Assembly (NCBI GenBank): GCA_905250885.1
Contig: CAJNOQ010000026.1
Location: 38,450-102,449 of the forward strand
Direction of reading: 5' to 3'
DNA from: Didymodactylos carnosus
Lineage: Eukaryota; Rotifera; Eurotatoria; Philodinida; Philodinidae
DNA length: 64,000 bases
Shown here: piece after piece, positions 21,001-35,028 of the stretch
Layout: every line of letters begins with the position of its first letter
How positions within the stretch are numbered: the stretch's first letter is position 1
Program-made: the position numbers and the translations under genes
The notes under the pieces: model-generated
What the model was told of the DNA's origin: nothing
Seen by the model: only the letters and a program-made list of their open reading frames with translations
The model's database searches: none

Positions 21001-22911
21001 TTACTGTATGTATAATATAGTAAACTAATATTACTATTGTATCACATTTTTCAGATTTCATTAAAATAATGATAAATCGAATGCGAAGTCCTCTTGCCTT
21101 CTGATCCGCCCGCCATCAGTCTTGTTTTGTTTAGCGTGAAACTTTTCATGCTTGCTTTTTTCAGTTGTTTTTTCTCTTTATTTGTAAATTCGATATTTCT
21201 TCTATTAAAATATATGTAACGTGATACGCACATATTCAAGCATATTTTTTTTCTATACTTTAATGAAAATAAAAATAAAATTTTCTTGCTTATACGAATT
21301 ATACATAAGAAAATTCCTTTGTTATTAGATGTACCGAGGAAGCGAACAGTTATAATTGTCCATTTACAAATGCCTTTTGTTTCAAATTAACTTACAGGTT
21401 TGTATTCAAAAGAACGTTAGTAAGGCAAAAAACTTACGAATTTTCCCATTCCGGTAGGCATCGTGAGAGCAATGTCTCAGAAATTCAAATGTATTGTCAA
21501 TTTTTATTTGTCTTTTTTGTTCAACAACAATAGCGTTACAATGAAATACAAATTAAAAAACAACAACAATGAACAAAGAGAGAGTAAGAGCAGAATTAAA
21601 CAAAAATAAAACGAAAACCACGTATCATAATGCATAAAAAAAACAACAATAATTTCATAAGCAAAAATGTTCGTTTGACAAATGAAAAAAACGAAAACTG
21701 ATCTGCATCAAATGCTCTAATTTTTTTTATGGTATGTGTGTGTGTGTGGAAATGGATAGAAAAAAAACATCGCGCCCGTTCACCGGACCCAACAGGCTCA
21801 TATATTTGGATGTATCAGAAATATACGTTCAGCACTTTATCTTTCACACACACATCATTTATAGTTTATATTTTAAAAAAATAAATGTATAAATAAACGA
21901 AAAACAACAAAAAATATATCAAAATGTAATAATGATGTTTTTCTAGGCCAAATGAAAGTACCCCAACGGATAGAAAAAAATTATATCAAAAAATAAGAAA
22001 AAAAATTTTTTTTTCGGTTTTTGTTGAAGATTTTTATACAAAAAGAATAAATGAACCGAAGTAAAAAAAAAAAACGATTGCACAAAACCAGCCGAAATGG
22101 GTCTGTTTTATTATCAGAAAATATGTTGAATGAAGAGAGATCAACGACTGCTGGATAAATGATATCCGATTTAAACAGTGAACATTGCTCAAACAAAAAA
22201 AGAACAACGACAAAAACTAAAGAGCCCATTAAAGAATGTATATGCGGCAAAGAAATGAAAGAAAAAGAAGGAGAAAAAGAAAAACCTACACGTTTATTCG
22301 CCAGCAAAATCAAGTAAAAAAACCGAAAGATGTCTTATAGGTAGAAAATAATGATAATAAAAAAGGCTACTACAGCAGATGGTTTTCGTTTGCGTTCCTT
22401 TCAATTCAGTTATCATTTCAACTTATACACATTTACTCATGTAGAGTTCTATGTGGCTGAAAGTAAACTAAGACTTGAAATTAAAGAACAAAAAAAAATC
22501 ATAGGAATATGTCGTTTTTTTATCAAAATACTATACATGTGTGTGGATGTAATATCGCGATAAGTGGAAGAAATATCTAATATAAAAAATCATCATGTTT
22601 TTTGCTGGATATGTATGTGTATGCGTTGGATAATCTAATAATAAAAAAGATACAACAACAAAAAAAAAACACATAGGAAAATAAAATAAACAACAACAAA
22701 AATGTAATAATAACGTAACTAAATAAAAACCTTATATATAATAAAATCGTGAGAATATATAAAAGAAAACAAATAGACAACACACACACGCACGCACAAG
22801 ATGCTGAGAGAGAAAGAGAGAGAGAGACAGAGATAGAGATAGAGAGAGACCAACAACACGGGAGGGTGTTCACCTGTCTTGCTAATAAATGAGCACTAAG
22901 TGTATGAACAA
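21001..22911 (-). other. Probable long 3' UTR / downstream region of the CPEB gene
   Basis: No coding exon is seen. The stretch is A-rich on the plus strand (U-rich in a CPEB transcript) with GT repeats near 21737 and a CA/GA microsatellite at about 22780-22850. CPEB mRNAs usually have long 3' UTRs, so part of this is probably transcribed. That is inference. Confidence 0.4.
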
Positions 22912-25900
22912 TTACCATCGAAACGGTAATGTACGGGGTCGATCTGCTCCTTCTTTGACTAATGGTTTATGATATTCTCGACCAGATCGCGCATGTATTG
23001 AAGCCCAACATGTTTCACAATAATATTGTAAGCACGTTACCTGAATTCATAACAAGATTTTTTTGGTCGGTATAATATTTAAAAATGTGTGTGCACTACG
23101 AACAAATTCTAACTCACATTAGCACAAAAAAATGGCGCAAATTTTCCGCCACATCTTGCTCCTTGACATTCATCACACATTTGATCATCTAACACATAAG
23201 GTTTGACTTCAACCTAAGAAAACAAAGAATATTATCGTAAACAACGGTATCTGATGAGCAAAGAATGAGACGTTATTTACTCGTTTATCAATATCTCCAT
23301 GTTGTAATTGAACAAATCTTGCTGAGATAGCTGCTATATAACTTTGTTGATTTGAAAATGCCACGCGCCCTGCTCCTTTTGGATATTTTAATTCTGGATC
23401 AGTATCAATGCCAGCATAACATACACCACCATACAATCTGTCCATAATCATTGCAAGTTCAACTGAAAGTATTTTATTAAGTTTGTAAAACTTAGAAATT
23501 TCATCTTTTAGAGTTTTCACCTGCTCTTAATGGTCTCGGTACACCACCAACAAATATTGTTTTTCTTGGATCAAGTGGTTGTGAGCCATCCATAACAAAA
23601 TCTGAATCGGCCAATAACCATGGACGAATCTGTACAGCTTTATCTTTCATACTTGGACTCGATACGCACATATAAAGTTTACCGTCGTCCATAACACATT
23701 CATCAATTAGTTCTTGAACAGAACGCTCACAGGTAAATATCAAAAAGGCATAACCTAAAACACAATGAAGTTCATTTATAGTAAACAAACAAACTTGAAA
23801 ACTGAAATGTACAAACCTTTTGGTGGAAAATACGATTTGCTTTCTTGTTTATGTGGCCAATCAACCATCAACGGTCCAAAACGTTGAAAATGAGCAATGA
23901 TTTCTTCTACAAAGCAACAAAAAAAGAACCGTTTGAGTGGAAAAAGTATGTATCTGTTAACTAAAACAAACCTTCATCAATATCGGGAGGCAAACCGCCA
24001 ACAAATACTTTTCGAGAAAATCGTTCTTCTTTATTCATGTCGACAATATTTCTTGGTGAACCAAACAAACCGGATGCAGGAGCTCCACCACCACCTCCAA
24101 CTGAGATTAAGCTTTCGGTATCCAGTATGCTTCCCATGCCGCTGTCATCACTGTACACACGTTTTACTAAAATCGTATATATTAATGATTAGAGTGTATC
24201 AAACGCAATGAAAAACTATTACGCAGATTCTACATTTCAAAACGAAATAGTTGAGCAATCTCCTTAAAATACAACAGAAAATTTGGTAGTATTTTTTTAA
24301 CGATTCGAGATGCAATCTATGACGTTTTTTGGAACGTAAAATTTGATCTATCTTAAAATTGTCATGTCTAATTTTATACGGATTAACCTAGAACTTGTTT
24401 ATATTGACAGTGGAAAACAAATAGGCAAAGACTAAGATGGCTCTCTCTCTAACCGTATGATTTACATTTAAATTCATTGTTACCATCAGTATTAACATTA
24501 CGCATCATGTCCATTAATTGATGAAAGGAGCTCATGTCATATGCACCACCAGACTACAAAGAAAAAGATACGTGAATTGATTCGATATGTTTTCCATCAA
24601 ATTGCAAGAATAAATACGTAAACAAAGCGAAATTTCTGCTCTAGCAGTTCAAGAGATGCCTCGGGAGAAATATACTGGAATGAGAACTTACATTCATTGA
24701 AGGGAATGCTGAATTATTATCCTCAGAATTCATCGTACTGCCACCATTCATGAGATGTTGCTCATTTAAATCAAGTAAATTATTGTTATTTGTATTATTT
24801 GATTGATAACGTAAATTGCTATTCGTTTGTGAATTATAATTATGTGGAATCATTGGCCTTCGAATTGATGACTGCTGCTGTGGCTGTTGTTGCGAATTAT
24901 ATTTGTTTTGCATGGATGGTAAAAATGGTAAAAAATTATTTTGTGAAGGTTGAGTGGATTTTTTTTGTTGTAAATTATTAATATTTTGTGCATTTGGCAT
25001 TCCTCCGTTAATATTATTAACATTACCACTCATCATTGCTGACGAATTAATGGGGTTCGTTAAAGATGGTACAGGACGCCGAGAAGACGTAGCTGGAAAT
25101 CCATGCATTGTATTTGTTCCATTATTCGCACTACCCCAGGTATTGTTAGCTCCATTTGTCATTGTCTGCTGCATATGCGGTGGAAGAGGCATTGATGTTG
25201 GTTGTGCACCTTGCCAATGTTGCTGGATATTATTATTCATGATAGAAGTAACTGGTTGATTATTCCACATTTGAGATTGTTGTTGATTTTTGGTCATGGG
25301 CCTAGGATTGACTGTAGCAGCTGGAAAATTGTGACTGGCTGTAATAGCACGTCTTTGTAAAGCAGCTTGTGCTGCTTGTTGTTGCTAAAAGAATAAATGA
25401 AACCAAATATGAAATAATATTTAAAAACCACAAATTCAAATTGTTTAGACATGATTACAGTCGATCGTTATCCCTGATCATCGCAAATGAATCTGCCGAA
25501 GAATTTTACTTCTTCTATACTAAAAAAACAGAGCAGTATTGATCGCACAAGATGGAAAGACTTTTTATTAATTCCACCTTAAATATGATGAAAGTTATCT
25601 TTTATTTCTCTTCGACATCCAACGTTTACATGTCCTTTTATATTACTTATATCTCTCTACTTTTTATTCTCTACTCTCAATTAAACATACCTGTTGGAAT
25701 GTCATTTGCCCATTTGTTCCATTATGAATATTCATTAATGATGGTGGAGGTGACGTTTGAGTTGGTGGTATTTGTTGTAATGCAGACGATGGTGAAAATA
25801 TACGTCCGTTAGTATTATTGTTATTTAGTGTATGTGCCAATGGTACAAGTGCATCTAATGTATGACCAATATTGTTTCCTTCATTTAAATTTACTGATAA

Positions 25901-26194
25901 TAAACTATTATTGCTTCTGTTATTTAATGCTTCGTTGTTCCATGTTGATGACGAAAATTCAGACATACCGTTGTGATGTAATAATGACGATGTCGAGTGT
26001 GAGAAATTATTATGATTATTATTTGTTGTTGTTTGTATCATAAAATCATGATCTCCTCTTCCACCACTACTTGATCCTCCACCGCCTGTTCCATTTACGG
26101 CCGATAAAGATTGAATTTGCTGTTGATCGTTTGTATTTGATAATGTAGGTGAGGATGATGAAGGTGTTACTGTTTGAGACTTTTCGTTACTCAT
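22912..26194 (-). CDS. CPEB: CPEB2/3/4-type (Orb2-type) cytoplasmic polyadenylation element-binding protein
   Basis: Cytoplasmic RNA-binding regulator of translation that recognises U-rich 3' UTR elements. Nine minus-strand exons: 26194-25691, 25384-24692, 24553-24484, 24166-23972, 23906-23817, 23754-23521, 23462-23281, 23213-23118, 23040-22912, for 730 residues. Residues 1-400 are a Q/N/S-rich, low-complexity arm. RRM1 starts at about 475 (KVFVGGLPPDIDE) and includes HKQESKSYFPPKG and CVSSPSMKDKAVQIRPW. RRM2 follows (KTIFVGGVPRPLRA, MIMDRLYGGVCYAGIDTDPE). The C-terminal ZZ-type zinc domain has CDEC, the CGG of GARCGG, FFCANVTC, CETC and paired histidines, ending in LPFRW-stop. The RRM2 sequence and IDTDPELKYPKGAGR block are typical of the CPEB2-4 branch, not CPEB1. 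An acceptor site (about 26227) just before the ATG shows that a 5' UTR exon lies upstream. Confidence 0.97.
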
Positions 26195-28822
26195 TGAACG
26201 GGAATACTAATTCGATAAAAATGACCTAGAAAAAAGGAAATGAACAGCCATTATTACAAAAAGTTTATCGACCGAATTTTAGAAGCCTTATGCCAGTTCT
26301 GAATAAGTGTTTAAGAAGTCTAGATAGTGCATGTTTTTTTCATCTTTAGAGCCAGCCCTGACGCTCGTTCTGATATCTTTAATCGCGAAATGTCCTTGGA
26401 AAATTTCATCTTTATTTTGCTGTAAAAAATGATTATCCGCTTTTCAGCTAAGATAATATAATCAAGAAAACGATAGTTATTTTTTCTAGGCGAAAGTTCT
26501 ACCAGTCCTTGCTCTTCTTACTATGACAAAAATTACGCCAATCTTCGATAGTTGACAACGGTTTGTTTTTAACATTATACGTCACACAGTGATTTTATAC
26601 ATTTTTATTGTTTTCTATTTCTTTTCAGTGCTTTTTGACTGACTAGACGGTTGTAGTAGAAACAATATTTCTCATAATAAAACACATGCTATTTTTAAAA
26701 GCTTTTACATTTTCCAAAAATATGGAAATTAAGTTTCAAATTTATTCTTTCCATAGCCGACTGATGCACGATCTATTTTGTAAAGTTGAAATAACTAATT
26801 ATTTGACATTTAGATGAACAAAGGTTAATAATATATGATATTTGGAATACTAGAATACAGGACAAACAAAAAGGGATTCAAAAACGGGCTGCACATAACT
26901 AACTCTACGAGAATGAACTGATGTATTTTCCACAAATACAATTGAGTCAACAAAAAGATACAAGTTTTAACCTATTATGATATCAATATCAATATAAATA
27001 AACAGAAACGAAAAATTTTCTGTTTCTCTGCTTCTGTTTCACTTCATTCCTGACAATAATTATTTATCTGTCAGAAACAATTTATAAAGGATTTTTGACG
27101 AAAAGAATAGACAAGTGCTGTAAAAAAGAATCAAATAACAACTTCTGAATAGAGTGATGAAGATGATTTTTTTTTCAAGATGAATGATATCAAGAAACGA
27201 ATACTAGATTCTATTAATATCATATAATACTATTATCGCTAGCAAGTATCATGAAGCTTGAGCGAAAGAAGAAAAGAGAAAAGTAAATCAAAAGATCGCG
27301 TAGACTATATACATATGGAACTACTCTTTTTGAATCTTGCTTCGCATGCTTTATCAGACTATTGCGTTTTTTAAGTTCAAAATTATTTTTTTTCTGAGAA
27401 ACTTACATCTACCAAAAGAAGAAGAAATGACTATCCGATTTATTCTATCCTCTACGGTCTAATATTAAATATCCAACACATTTATTTCTTTTAGAAACTA
27501 TATCGTGTAAAACCGTTACTTATGTCAGATCTAGGCCACACTTATGAAAAGTTAGATGACATTCTTCTTCAATCATTCATTTTATTGTATACTCAATGAA
27601 CGAAGATATTTATAACTAAATTACATGTATGATTCATGAAAAATTTCTTTTTTTTAATATTGCAGCTATTATGCTAGAAAGCGTTAATGATATAGTGCGC
27701 TTTTGATCTACTAAATAAACTTTTGTTTGATTATAGATAATAATGATCATTAATACAGAAATAATATTTCTCTCTTCTCTGTTTATTTTATCCTAAATTC
27801 ATGCAGTATTTGTTTCGATTTTTTAATACGATTTAGATGAAGCAAAAAGAAAAGTACGACTAATATAAATATGAGTGTATGTGTGTGTGTATGTATGAAA
27901 AAAAGAAAACAAGATAATTGTTGAACTTTTTTTCTTTTTTTTGTTTTCGTTTGTATGCCCGTTTATCCACCAGACACATCGAAAAAGAGAGGACAAAAAA
28001 ACTTTGATATGTAATAGCAGAAAAAGTTTGAAAAAGTTTTTGAACAAGAAAAAAACAAACAGTTTGACAGAAAGTACAGACGAAGAGTAGCAGAAAGTAA
28101 ATCAGTTCCGGTGATTACTGTCGTGTGCCAGAATAATACGATAATTTCAATCCACCATTTGAATGATTGATAATCTACTAAACATATATATAAATCAATC
28201 AAGAATTCTATTTGAACTTTTAACCAAAAAATACAGAGTATGTAGCAAATGTATGCCTTTTTTTCTCTTTCTAGAATTAGCCTCAAAAAGTTCAATAGAC
28301 GAACGAAACAAGATAAATAAAGAATGTAGCTGGATATTTGATGTTCATCATCCATATATACACGTTCTTTTCTTATTTATCATGTAAATCTTACAACAAA
28401 GTGATCAATCATACAACATACAAATGTTTACATATAAGATTGAACATAAAAAAAACATTGTTTTATTAGTTCGTCTTTCATTAAAACGAACTGTAAATAA
28501 AGTGTGACAGATTTCACCGAGACGAAAGTAAAATAATAAAAATATGTTACATTAAATCAAAAAGAGAGGAACAATTCAACCAAAAAAATAGTTTACTGTA
28601 TTCAACAAAACTATTTTTAGTATAAAAATTCTCTTATTTCAAAAATATGTTATTGAATGACTGCACTATTTTATTTTTTAGTCACGGTTCTATTCTAATC
28701 ATCCATTTATTCTAACTCTGTTAAACATAGATTCTCGAGAAACTAGAGTATACTGGCCATGGTAAAGTAATCAATTATTTAGAGCTACACAGTGTAGTCT
28801 TCCAACTAGAAAATCATCTTAC

Positions 28823-28837
28823 CTTCTTACTCGACAT
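28823..28837 (-). other. Candidate 5' exon end of the CPEB transcript: ATG plus strong splice donor
   Basis: The minus strand reads ATGTCGAGTAAGAAG directly followed by GTAAGATG, a strong donor. Joined to the acceptor at about 26227 it gives a 17-codon frame that ends in a TAA overlapping the CPEB start codon region, so it would act as an upstream frame rather than extend the protein. Evidence is splice-site shape only. Confidence 0.25.
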
Positions 28838-31659
28838 GATGACAAAGAAAAAAAAAAAAAAAAAGTAAAGAATATAAAATTAGTACGATAAAGTTTTTCT
28901 TTTTTTTGTGATGAGCGAAAATATGCAAAAAAAAAAAAAGCACATATAACATCAAAATGCATTGCTTTGTTCAGTAAAAAAAACCTAAAACAGGAAAAAA
29001 AGACAAAAAAAACTCGAATACACGTTCGATTTATAAACAATATTAGTACTTATACTTGAAAATAAAAAATACAAAAGAAGAATCCAACGAGCTCGAAATG
29101 AGAGTAGTTTTCTTTTATGATTAGATTTTCTTTCGTGTTATTGTTCAATACGAGATGGCAACAACAAAAAAGAAAAAAATGTGTTATTCCTATGAGTTTT
29201 TCTTCTATCTTTTTATTTTACTCTTTCCTCCATTCATATAAAAACGAATGACAAAGAAAAACTACTTAGAGCAAACGATGATATTGATTATTAACAGACA
29301 GACTAGAGCGGTATTTAGTTAAATGACTAATACAAAGTACAACCTAGTAAATAGAAATTTTAAGAAAATCTTCTAAAAGAGATTCTAAATGAGATTTTGA
29401 GCATGTTCAAACTATTATCTAAGATAGTTGACGTTTTTTTTAATCGTAAAACGTTCTACAACAGCTAAGTAGTATTCTTAGTAGTGCGTGATGTAAATCT
29501 AAGAAAAATGCAAATTTGGACGAGTGACTAAAAAAAAATTTGCACTAGCTTAGACATCATAAAAAATATTCTCAAAAAAAATTTTTCATATTTTGTAAGT
29601 CATTTTTTTTTTCTCAAATAAAAAAGAAGTCTTCTTGCCTTTTATAGTGGCGAATTACATGAAGAACATTTACAAAAAAAAGTAAAGTACAAGTTAATGG
29701 AACAGCAGGGATTTGAGCTATCATCTTAGCATGTAAATTTTATCTTATAACTTGTTTGGAAAAATACTCTAAGAAAAATGAGATTAAAGTAAATGTGATT
29801 TTGGATATTATTGTACACACACACGCAGAACTATATATTGATAAAAGAATTTAAAAATTTTTAAAAATAAAGAGGAAATGAAGTATTAATTCTACTAAAA
29901 AGTTTCTGAAATAGGAATTCCAGTACATTAAATTTCATTCATTTCCCTCCTTTCTGATCTTGCTCAAATTTTACCAAAGCGCTCATCTATCTCTATTCTT
30001 GCATTTATACTAAATGCATGAAAGATGCAATTCTTTTCCATAGGGAAGTATTTTTCATCAAAACAATATGATATTAGTAATCAGTTCATCGAACTGCATC
30101 GAATCATGTATCCGAGGTTTCTTTTTCTTGTAGAAAAAGAAATGGGGGCGAAAATTTTCGATAAGTTCTCTCCTACTCGCGGGCGAAAATTGTTCAAAGA
30201 GATTATTTTTTTTTTTTTAAATAGTTTTTATTCACATCTAAATAGAATTTTAGACAAAAAATATGAACTTCGGCAAAAAGAAGCAACTTAACTATATTGC
30301 CTGTTTACTGAACTCTCCTATCCTAATCAAAATTACTGTAGCTATGTATATGAATATATAACTTTCAGTCAATGTAGAACAATTACTTTATAGTGAAAAA
30401 CCATTGTCGTCCGTTTCTCCTTTTCAAGAGAATAAAAGAACAATTTCTTGAAAAGAAATAGGCAAAAGCAAAGAACATATTTAATTAGAAAGCTCATATC
30501 TATTATGAGAAAGCAAAAAAAAAAAAAATTGTTATAAAAAAAGAAGAAAATAGTGAAGAGAAAAACACATTTGATAAATAATGTCAAAATTCTGCTAAAC
30601 GAAAACTAAAAATTGATTAAAAATCTCACCTATTTTTATTAATAAGTAAATCATTTATATTTTCGTTTCTTTTCATGACTCTAGATATGATCATTGTTGG
30701 ATTTATATGAGAATTTCAATTTTCATTTTCATATATTCTAGAAAATACATCAAAAAATTTTGCTAGATATCTTATTTTGAAGCAAATATTTTGTTCTACT
30801 AAATTTCTTATACAAACAAACTTTTTAAATATTAGAAAAGAAAGAACTTAGATCATTGAAAATTTGAGAAGCGTCCAGACTATCTTGAAAATCTCATCTC
30901 GTTTTAGGTTAAATTGTTGAGAACTGTGAACAATCTCATTTTGTAGATCACATTTGACTTTATGTCTAATACAAATTTCAGAATTTTATCAAAACATAAG
31001 AGGCATCAACTTAATCAAATTTCAAAATTAGCAACGATAATGATCAAAGTTCGTGGACCGTATAAAGTATTCAAATTACACGATTTTTCAGCGGTAATAA
31101 TTACTGTTATACCGTTGAATGCTTTACAAATATAGACTTCTTACTATCTTTTTAATTTAAATTGAGGTGCTGAAAATTTTGTTCTTAACGTAAAAGATAC
31201 ATAAATTAGATAAAAAATTTCGAACTATTACATCGATTTTGACTCTTAATCTTGTTTCTATAGAAGATCTCACATCACTCTGTGTAGTTTACATCGTAAT
31301 AATAGTTCGACATCTGATAGATAAAACTAGTGCTTCTAAAGAGCTAATTAAAGTAGGCGATCTAATCTCCCTTCTATTACTTACAACAGAGTAAAATGTC
31401 ATCAAATATTTATTTATAGCAGCAGAGCTATCAAATTCAAACAATCAACAAAGCCTAACTGTTAATGCTGTAAGAAATCATCGCATCTTCTTAATTATAT
31501 TTGTACAATTTTTTTTTCCCCCTAACATAAAATAAATCTCTGCGATAAAATTATTTTTTCTGTTTCAATTCAATCTCTTGTCAAAGTTAGAAATCATACG
31601 CACAATATAATAATTGTCTGTTTTTGAATGAAATATTCACGAGTCATGTTGTGCAGATA

Positions 31660-31716
31660 GAACAGACATACATACATACGTACACACAGCACGCAACACA
31701 CACACACACACGCACG
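31660..31716. repeat. CATA/CA microsatellite
   Basis: A run of ACATACATACATACGTACAC followed by CA dinucleotides and CGCA units. Simple-sequence repeat with no evident role. Confidence 0.85.
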
Positions 31717-33519
31717 CTTCATTTAATTCCATGACTTTATTCGTGTCATTTATTTTGTGCCGGCAAGTGTTGATGTTTTAATACAGAAAAGAAGAAAAAA
31801 TAAAAAGAAGAGAAGGGCGAAAAAAGAGTTATCAGCTGTTGTATACTAGACAAGTCAACTTAATATAGTAAAAGAGAAGAAACAAAAAACATAACGTTCT
31901 TTCGAACTGTTGAATGCAACAACATAAAACAGATTAATTAGAATGATAGTGAACAGCAAACAGGCACACTAACGATTCTTTGACGATAAAATGCATAATA
32001 ATTCTTTATTAGACTTTGGTATGATATAAAAAATAATTAGAAATAATACTGTTCCAAAAACATAGTTGATATAATCATATAATCAAATTTTACTAAAAGA
32101 CGAGTGTAACAGCAGCTTCAGTGAATTATAACATAAAACTGTTCTCTTCATCAATACAATAACAACAGGAATGATGAACGATAAAAACATTAACAATGTA
32201 ATGATATTTGAAATAGCACATCTGTGACCATAAACAAAAAATATTTGTGAATAAATTTCAAACCAAATGTATTTAACACTTTATGGAAATATCTTAGATG
32301 CTATGAACTATTATTCAAGCATCTCATATAATCAACGTAAGACAGACAAATTAGGAGTCTAGTTCTCATTCTATACACCAAAAATAGAATGAGAACAAAC
32401 AATCAGTTATTTATTTAGATTTTTTACTCAGAGTAAACGCTTAGACATCGACCAGCGTTTGAATACAAAACCCTTTCTTCCCTTTTACCTGTTCTAGTTT
32501 CAAATATGTGTTCTAGCATACTGTAGAAGATATTCGAGATACATTGATTTTATACTTTTCTCTCTCTTCTTTTGTTTTTTTATACCTACATACGCTTTGA
32601 TCAAGGTAAATGATTTTTTTCTATACGTTCTCTTCTTTCACAGGATATATATTATTATACTATGGGTGTTTAAAAAACACCAATGATTAGCTTACTATTA
32701 GATCAGGTAGAACTTTGAAATTTTTGCGTCATCTTTGTCTTAAGAAAACATATACATTAAAATAAAAGATTCATTTTCTGTTGTTCTAACTGTTATTATT
32801 TATCATTGACAAAGATGATTTATATAGACGGATGAGGAAAAAAGTATGCCTAAATCATGTAAAAAATTAATAAAACATTGTTTAGAACTTACGTTGGAGT
32901 AATTTTCAATGGCAAAAAAGGAAAGGAAATTAATGTTCTGTGGTATAACACAAAAACAAAATTTCTCTCAATAAAAAACGGATATTGTCCGATGTAAAAT
33001 CTAAAATATACGAGAAAACATTTGCATTTTTTTCAAATATATCTGTTCGAATACACAGATAACTTTTTAGATAGACTTATAACTTTTCTATAGCAAAACG
33101 GTAATAGACTACTATAGATAGCTGAGAAATCTCCTATTGACAGAAACTGTTCAATATCTAATATTTTCATTAGTTCGTCAATTTCTAAATCACATACGTA
33201 ACATTTTTATTTCTCAGTTGATATCTAGCTTAGAATGTTTGTTTTTAGTGTGAGTTCAAAGTAAAAAAAAGATTAATCACGCTCCATCGCCTAATAAAAT
33301 TGCATATTCTATAGTTCTTGAATGAATCTAGCAAAATAAAACATTCATTTTCTACAAAAAACAAATGAAAATTATTTTGCAGAAAAATAGTAAATAAAAA
33401 AATATGAGCAGTTGTTGTTTTTTTTTAAAAATATTTACGAAAAAACAGTGACTAGAAAAACAGATTTTTTTTTCACTGGAAATCGTTCAATAAAAAACAA
33501 GCTTATCACAATACAATTA

Positions 33520-35028
33520 CTAAATATACAAATCATCAAGATATTTTAAATCTGTTTCCATTTGTTCAAATTGATCATATTCAAAACCATATTCTTCGTA
33601 ACGTTTTGACAATTTATTATAATTATTTAAATAAATCTTTTTATAATCCATTAGTGTTTTTATAAAAGATTTAGAATTATTTTTATCATTTTTTACCATT
33701 GTCAGTAGGGAATTGTTATTTAATTGTTTAAATGGATAAGGTAATTGAAATAATAACTTATGTTCCCATGATGATGATGACGTGATCATTGTTGTTGGAT
33801 ATTGTTCATGAAAATAATTGTCGATTAAACTTGAAGCAGAGTTAAACTGAAGTGTTGATTGAGTAGTATGTCGATTATATAAATGTTGTTGATTAATACC
33901 ACGAATAAAACAATGACAAGCCAATGGATTATTGTCTATTTTCTCCTGATTTATAAATGGTGTTAAATTTGTCAAATCTGAAAATAGATCACGATCTTGT
34001 AGATAAGCTAATAATGTTGAAGATGAATTGAAATCAAATGGTAACATAGATGATAATGATAATAGATAATTTTTTCTTGGACACAATCGATCTACTAATG
34101 TGTCATATGTAAATGATGATGAAATTAATGAATGTTGAATAGCTATACTAAGAAGAAAACTTGTTTGATAAAATGATGTTGAATCATACTTAACCGATGA
34201 AAATTCTACTTTTTTATTATTTGATTCAAATGGATATTGAAGACTCAATGGTATTGTTGGCATTTCATTTGTACATACAGAATTAGCAAATGTCAAACAA
34301 AAATTCAATAAATCCGTTTGATTTTGTTTTGAATCTGTTTTGGGTTTAAAATTTAAATATGTAAATGTTGGACGTTTTGGACATTCTTCATATAGATAAT
34401 CTTGAATACTTGAATATAGACCAGAAAATCCATCAGTCGTATCACATAAACAACGAAAACCTTGTAGACAATCACATTGTTCAAGTAGATAATGAAATGT
34501 TTCTTCAATTTCATTAACTTGTTGCTTGTAGGCTTGAATACCAGCATGATAAATATCAAATTGTTCATTATTATTATCGGAATCGTTATGCCAATGATCT
34601 TGCAATGTTATTAATGAACGTGGATTAAATGTTAATTTTGTATGTAGAAAATCTGGCCATGATCGAATTGTTTGTTCAAAATTTGTTGGTTCAAGTTTTT
34701 CTTTTTTTTCTTTTATGTTATCTAAATCTTTCAAATAGTCTGATTTTTCATTATCCCCATTTGAACGATCTATATACTCTGTATTTGCATCTAATTCATG
34801 TGTTTGAGAAGAAGAAGGATCAACAACATTCGATAACCATTTTAATGCACCTCGTCGATCAAATAAAATTAAACGTGGAGTACGTTTATTTTCATTTATG
34901 TTGAAAAATGACGTATTGTAATAATCTACTGACGATTCTACATCAAAATTATTCCATAAATGTGTACCGATATAATTCGAATAGTGACCAACTTGAATTG
35001 TAACAATTTCTCGACTAGATGACGACAT
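33520..35028 (-). CDS. MSTO1: Misato homologue (DML1/MSTO1 family)
   Basis: Tubulin-like protein of the Misato/DML1 family, linked to mitochondrial distribution, fusion and spindle function; cytosolic and at the mitochondrial outer membrane in animals. A single exon encodes 502 residues, close to the usual 480-570. The N-terminus REIVTIQVGHYSNYIGTHLW matches the family signature (tubulin-like first strand and helix). It is followed by TPRLILFDRRGALK, WPDFLHTKLTFNPRSL, then EQCDCLQGFRCLCDTTDGFS, the counterpart of the family's CDYLQGFQ...DGFSG block. Later FIRGINQQH and the C-terminal YEEYGFEYDQFEQMETDLK also fit. Start at 35028 is supported by the immediate family motif. Nearest neighbours are on the same strand but far away, so no shared regulation is implied. 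Confidence 0.95.
   Translation of the reverse strand: MSSSSREIVTIQVGHYSNYIGTHLWNNFDVESSVDYYNTSFFNINENKRTPRLILFDRRGALKWLSNVVDPSSSQTHELDANTEYIDRSNGDNEKSDYLKDLDNIKEKKEKLEPTNFEQTIRSWPDFLHTKLTFNPRSLITLQDHWHNDSDNNNEQFDIYHAGIQAYKQQVNEIEETFHYLLEQCDCLQGFRCLCDTTDGFSGLYSSIQDYLYEECPKRPTFTYLNFKPKTDSKQNQTDLLNFCLTFANSVCTNEMPTIPLSLQYPFESNNKKVEFSSVKYDSTSFYQTSFLLSIAIQHSLISSSFTYDTLVDRLCPRKNYLLSLSSMLPFDFNSSSTLLAYLQDRDLFSDLTNLTPFINQEKIDNNPLACHCFIRGINQQHLYNRHTTQSTLQFNSASSLIDNYFHEQYPTTMITSSSSWEHKLLFQLPYPFKQLNNNSLLTMVKNDKNNSKSFIKTLMDYKKIYLNNYNKLSKRYEEYGFEYDQFEQMETDLKYLDDLYI

Larger units (their letters stand above)
26195..33519. other. 7.3 kb without a supported gene, probably 5' introns of CPEB
   Basis: Very AT-rich with many A and T runs. 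The open frames are low-complexity and not exon-like. A splice acceptor before the CPEB start implies at least one upstream 5' UTR exon in here; one candidate is noted at 28823-28837. Microsatellites occur near 27866-27890 (GT) and 31660-31715 (CATA/CA). No transposon ends were recognised. Confidence 0.45.

Noticed and set aside
21981-22918. Hydrophobic minus-strand frames of about 110 codons downstream of CPEB.
   Set aside because: Composed of poly-Phe/Leu/Ser from A-rich and GA-repeat DNA; low complexity, no exon features.
24790-26043. Plus-strand frames of 63-101 codons across the CPEB N-terminal region.
   Set aside because: They are reverse translations of the Q/N/S-rich CPEB exons, which have a consistent exon model on the minus strand.
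27823-30587. Several 70-130 codon frames in the CPEB upstream region.
   Set aside because: Lys/Phe/Ile-rich products of A/T runs with no motif or splice support.
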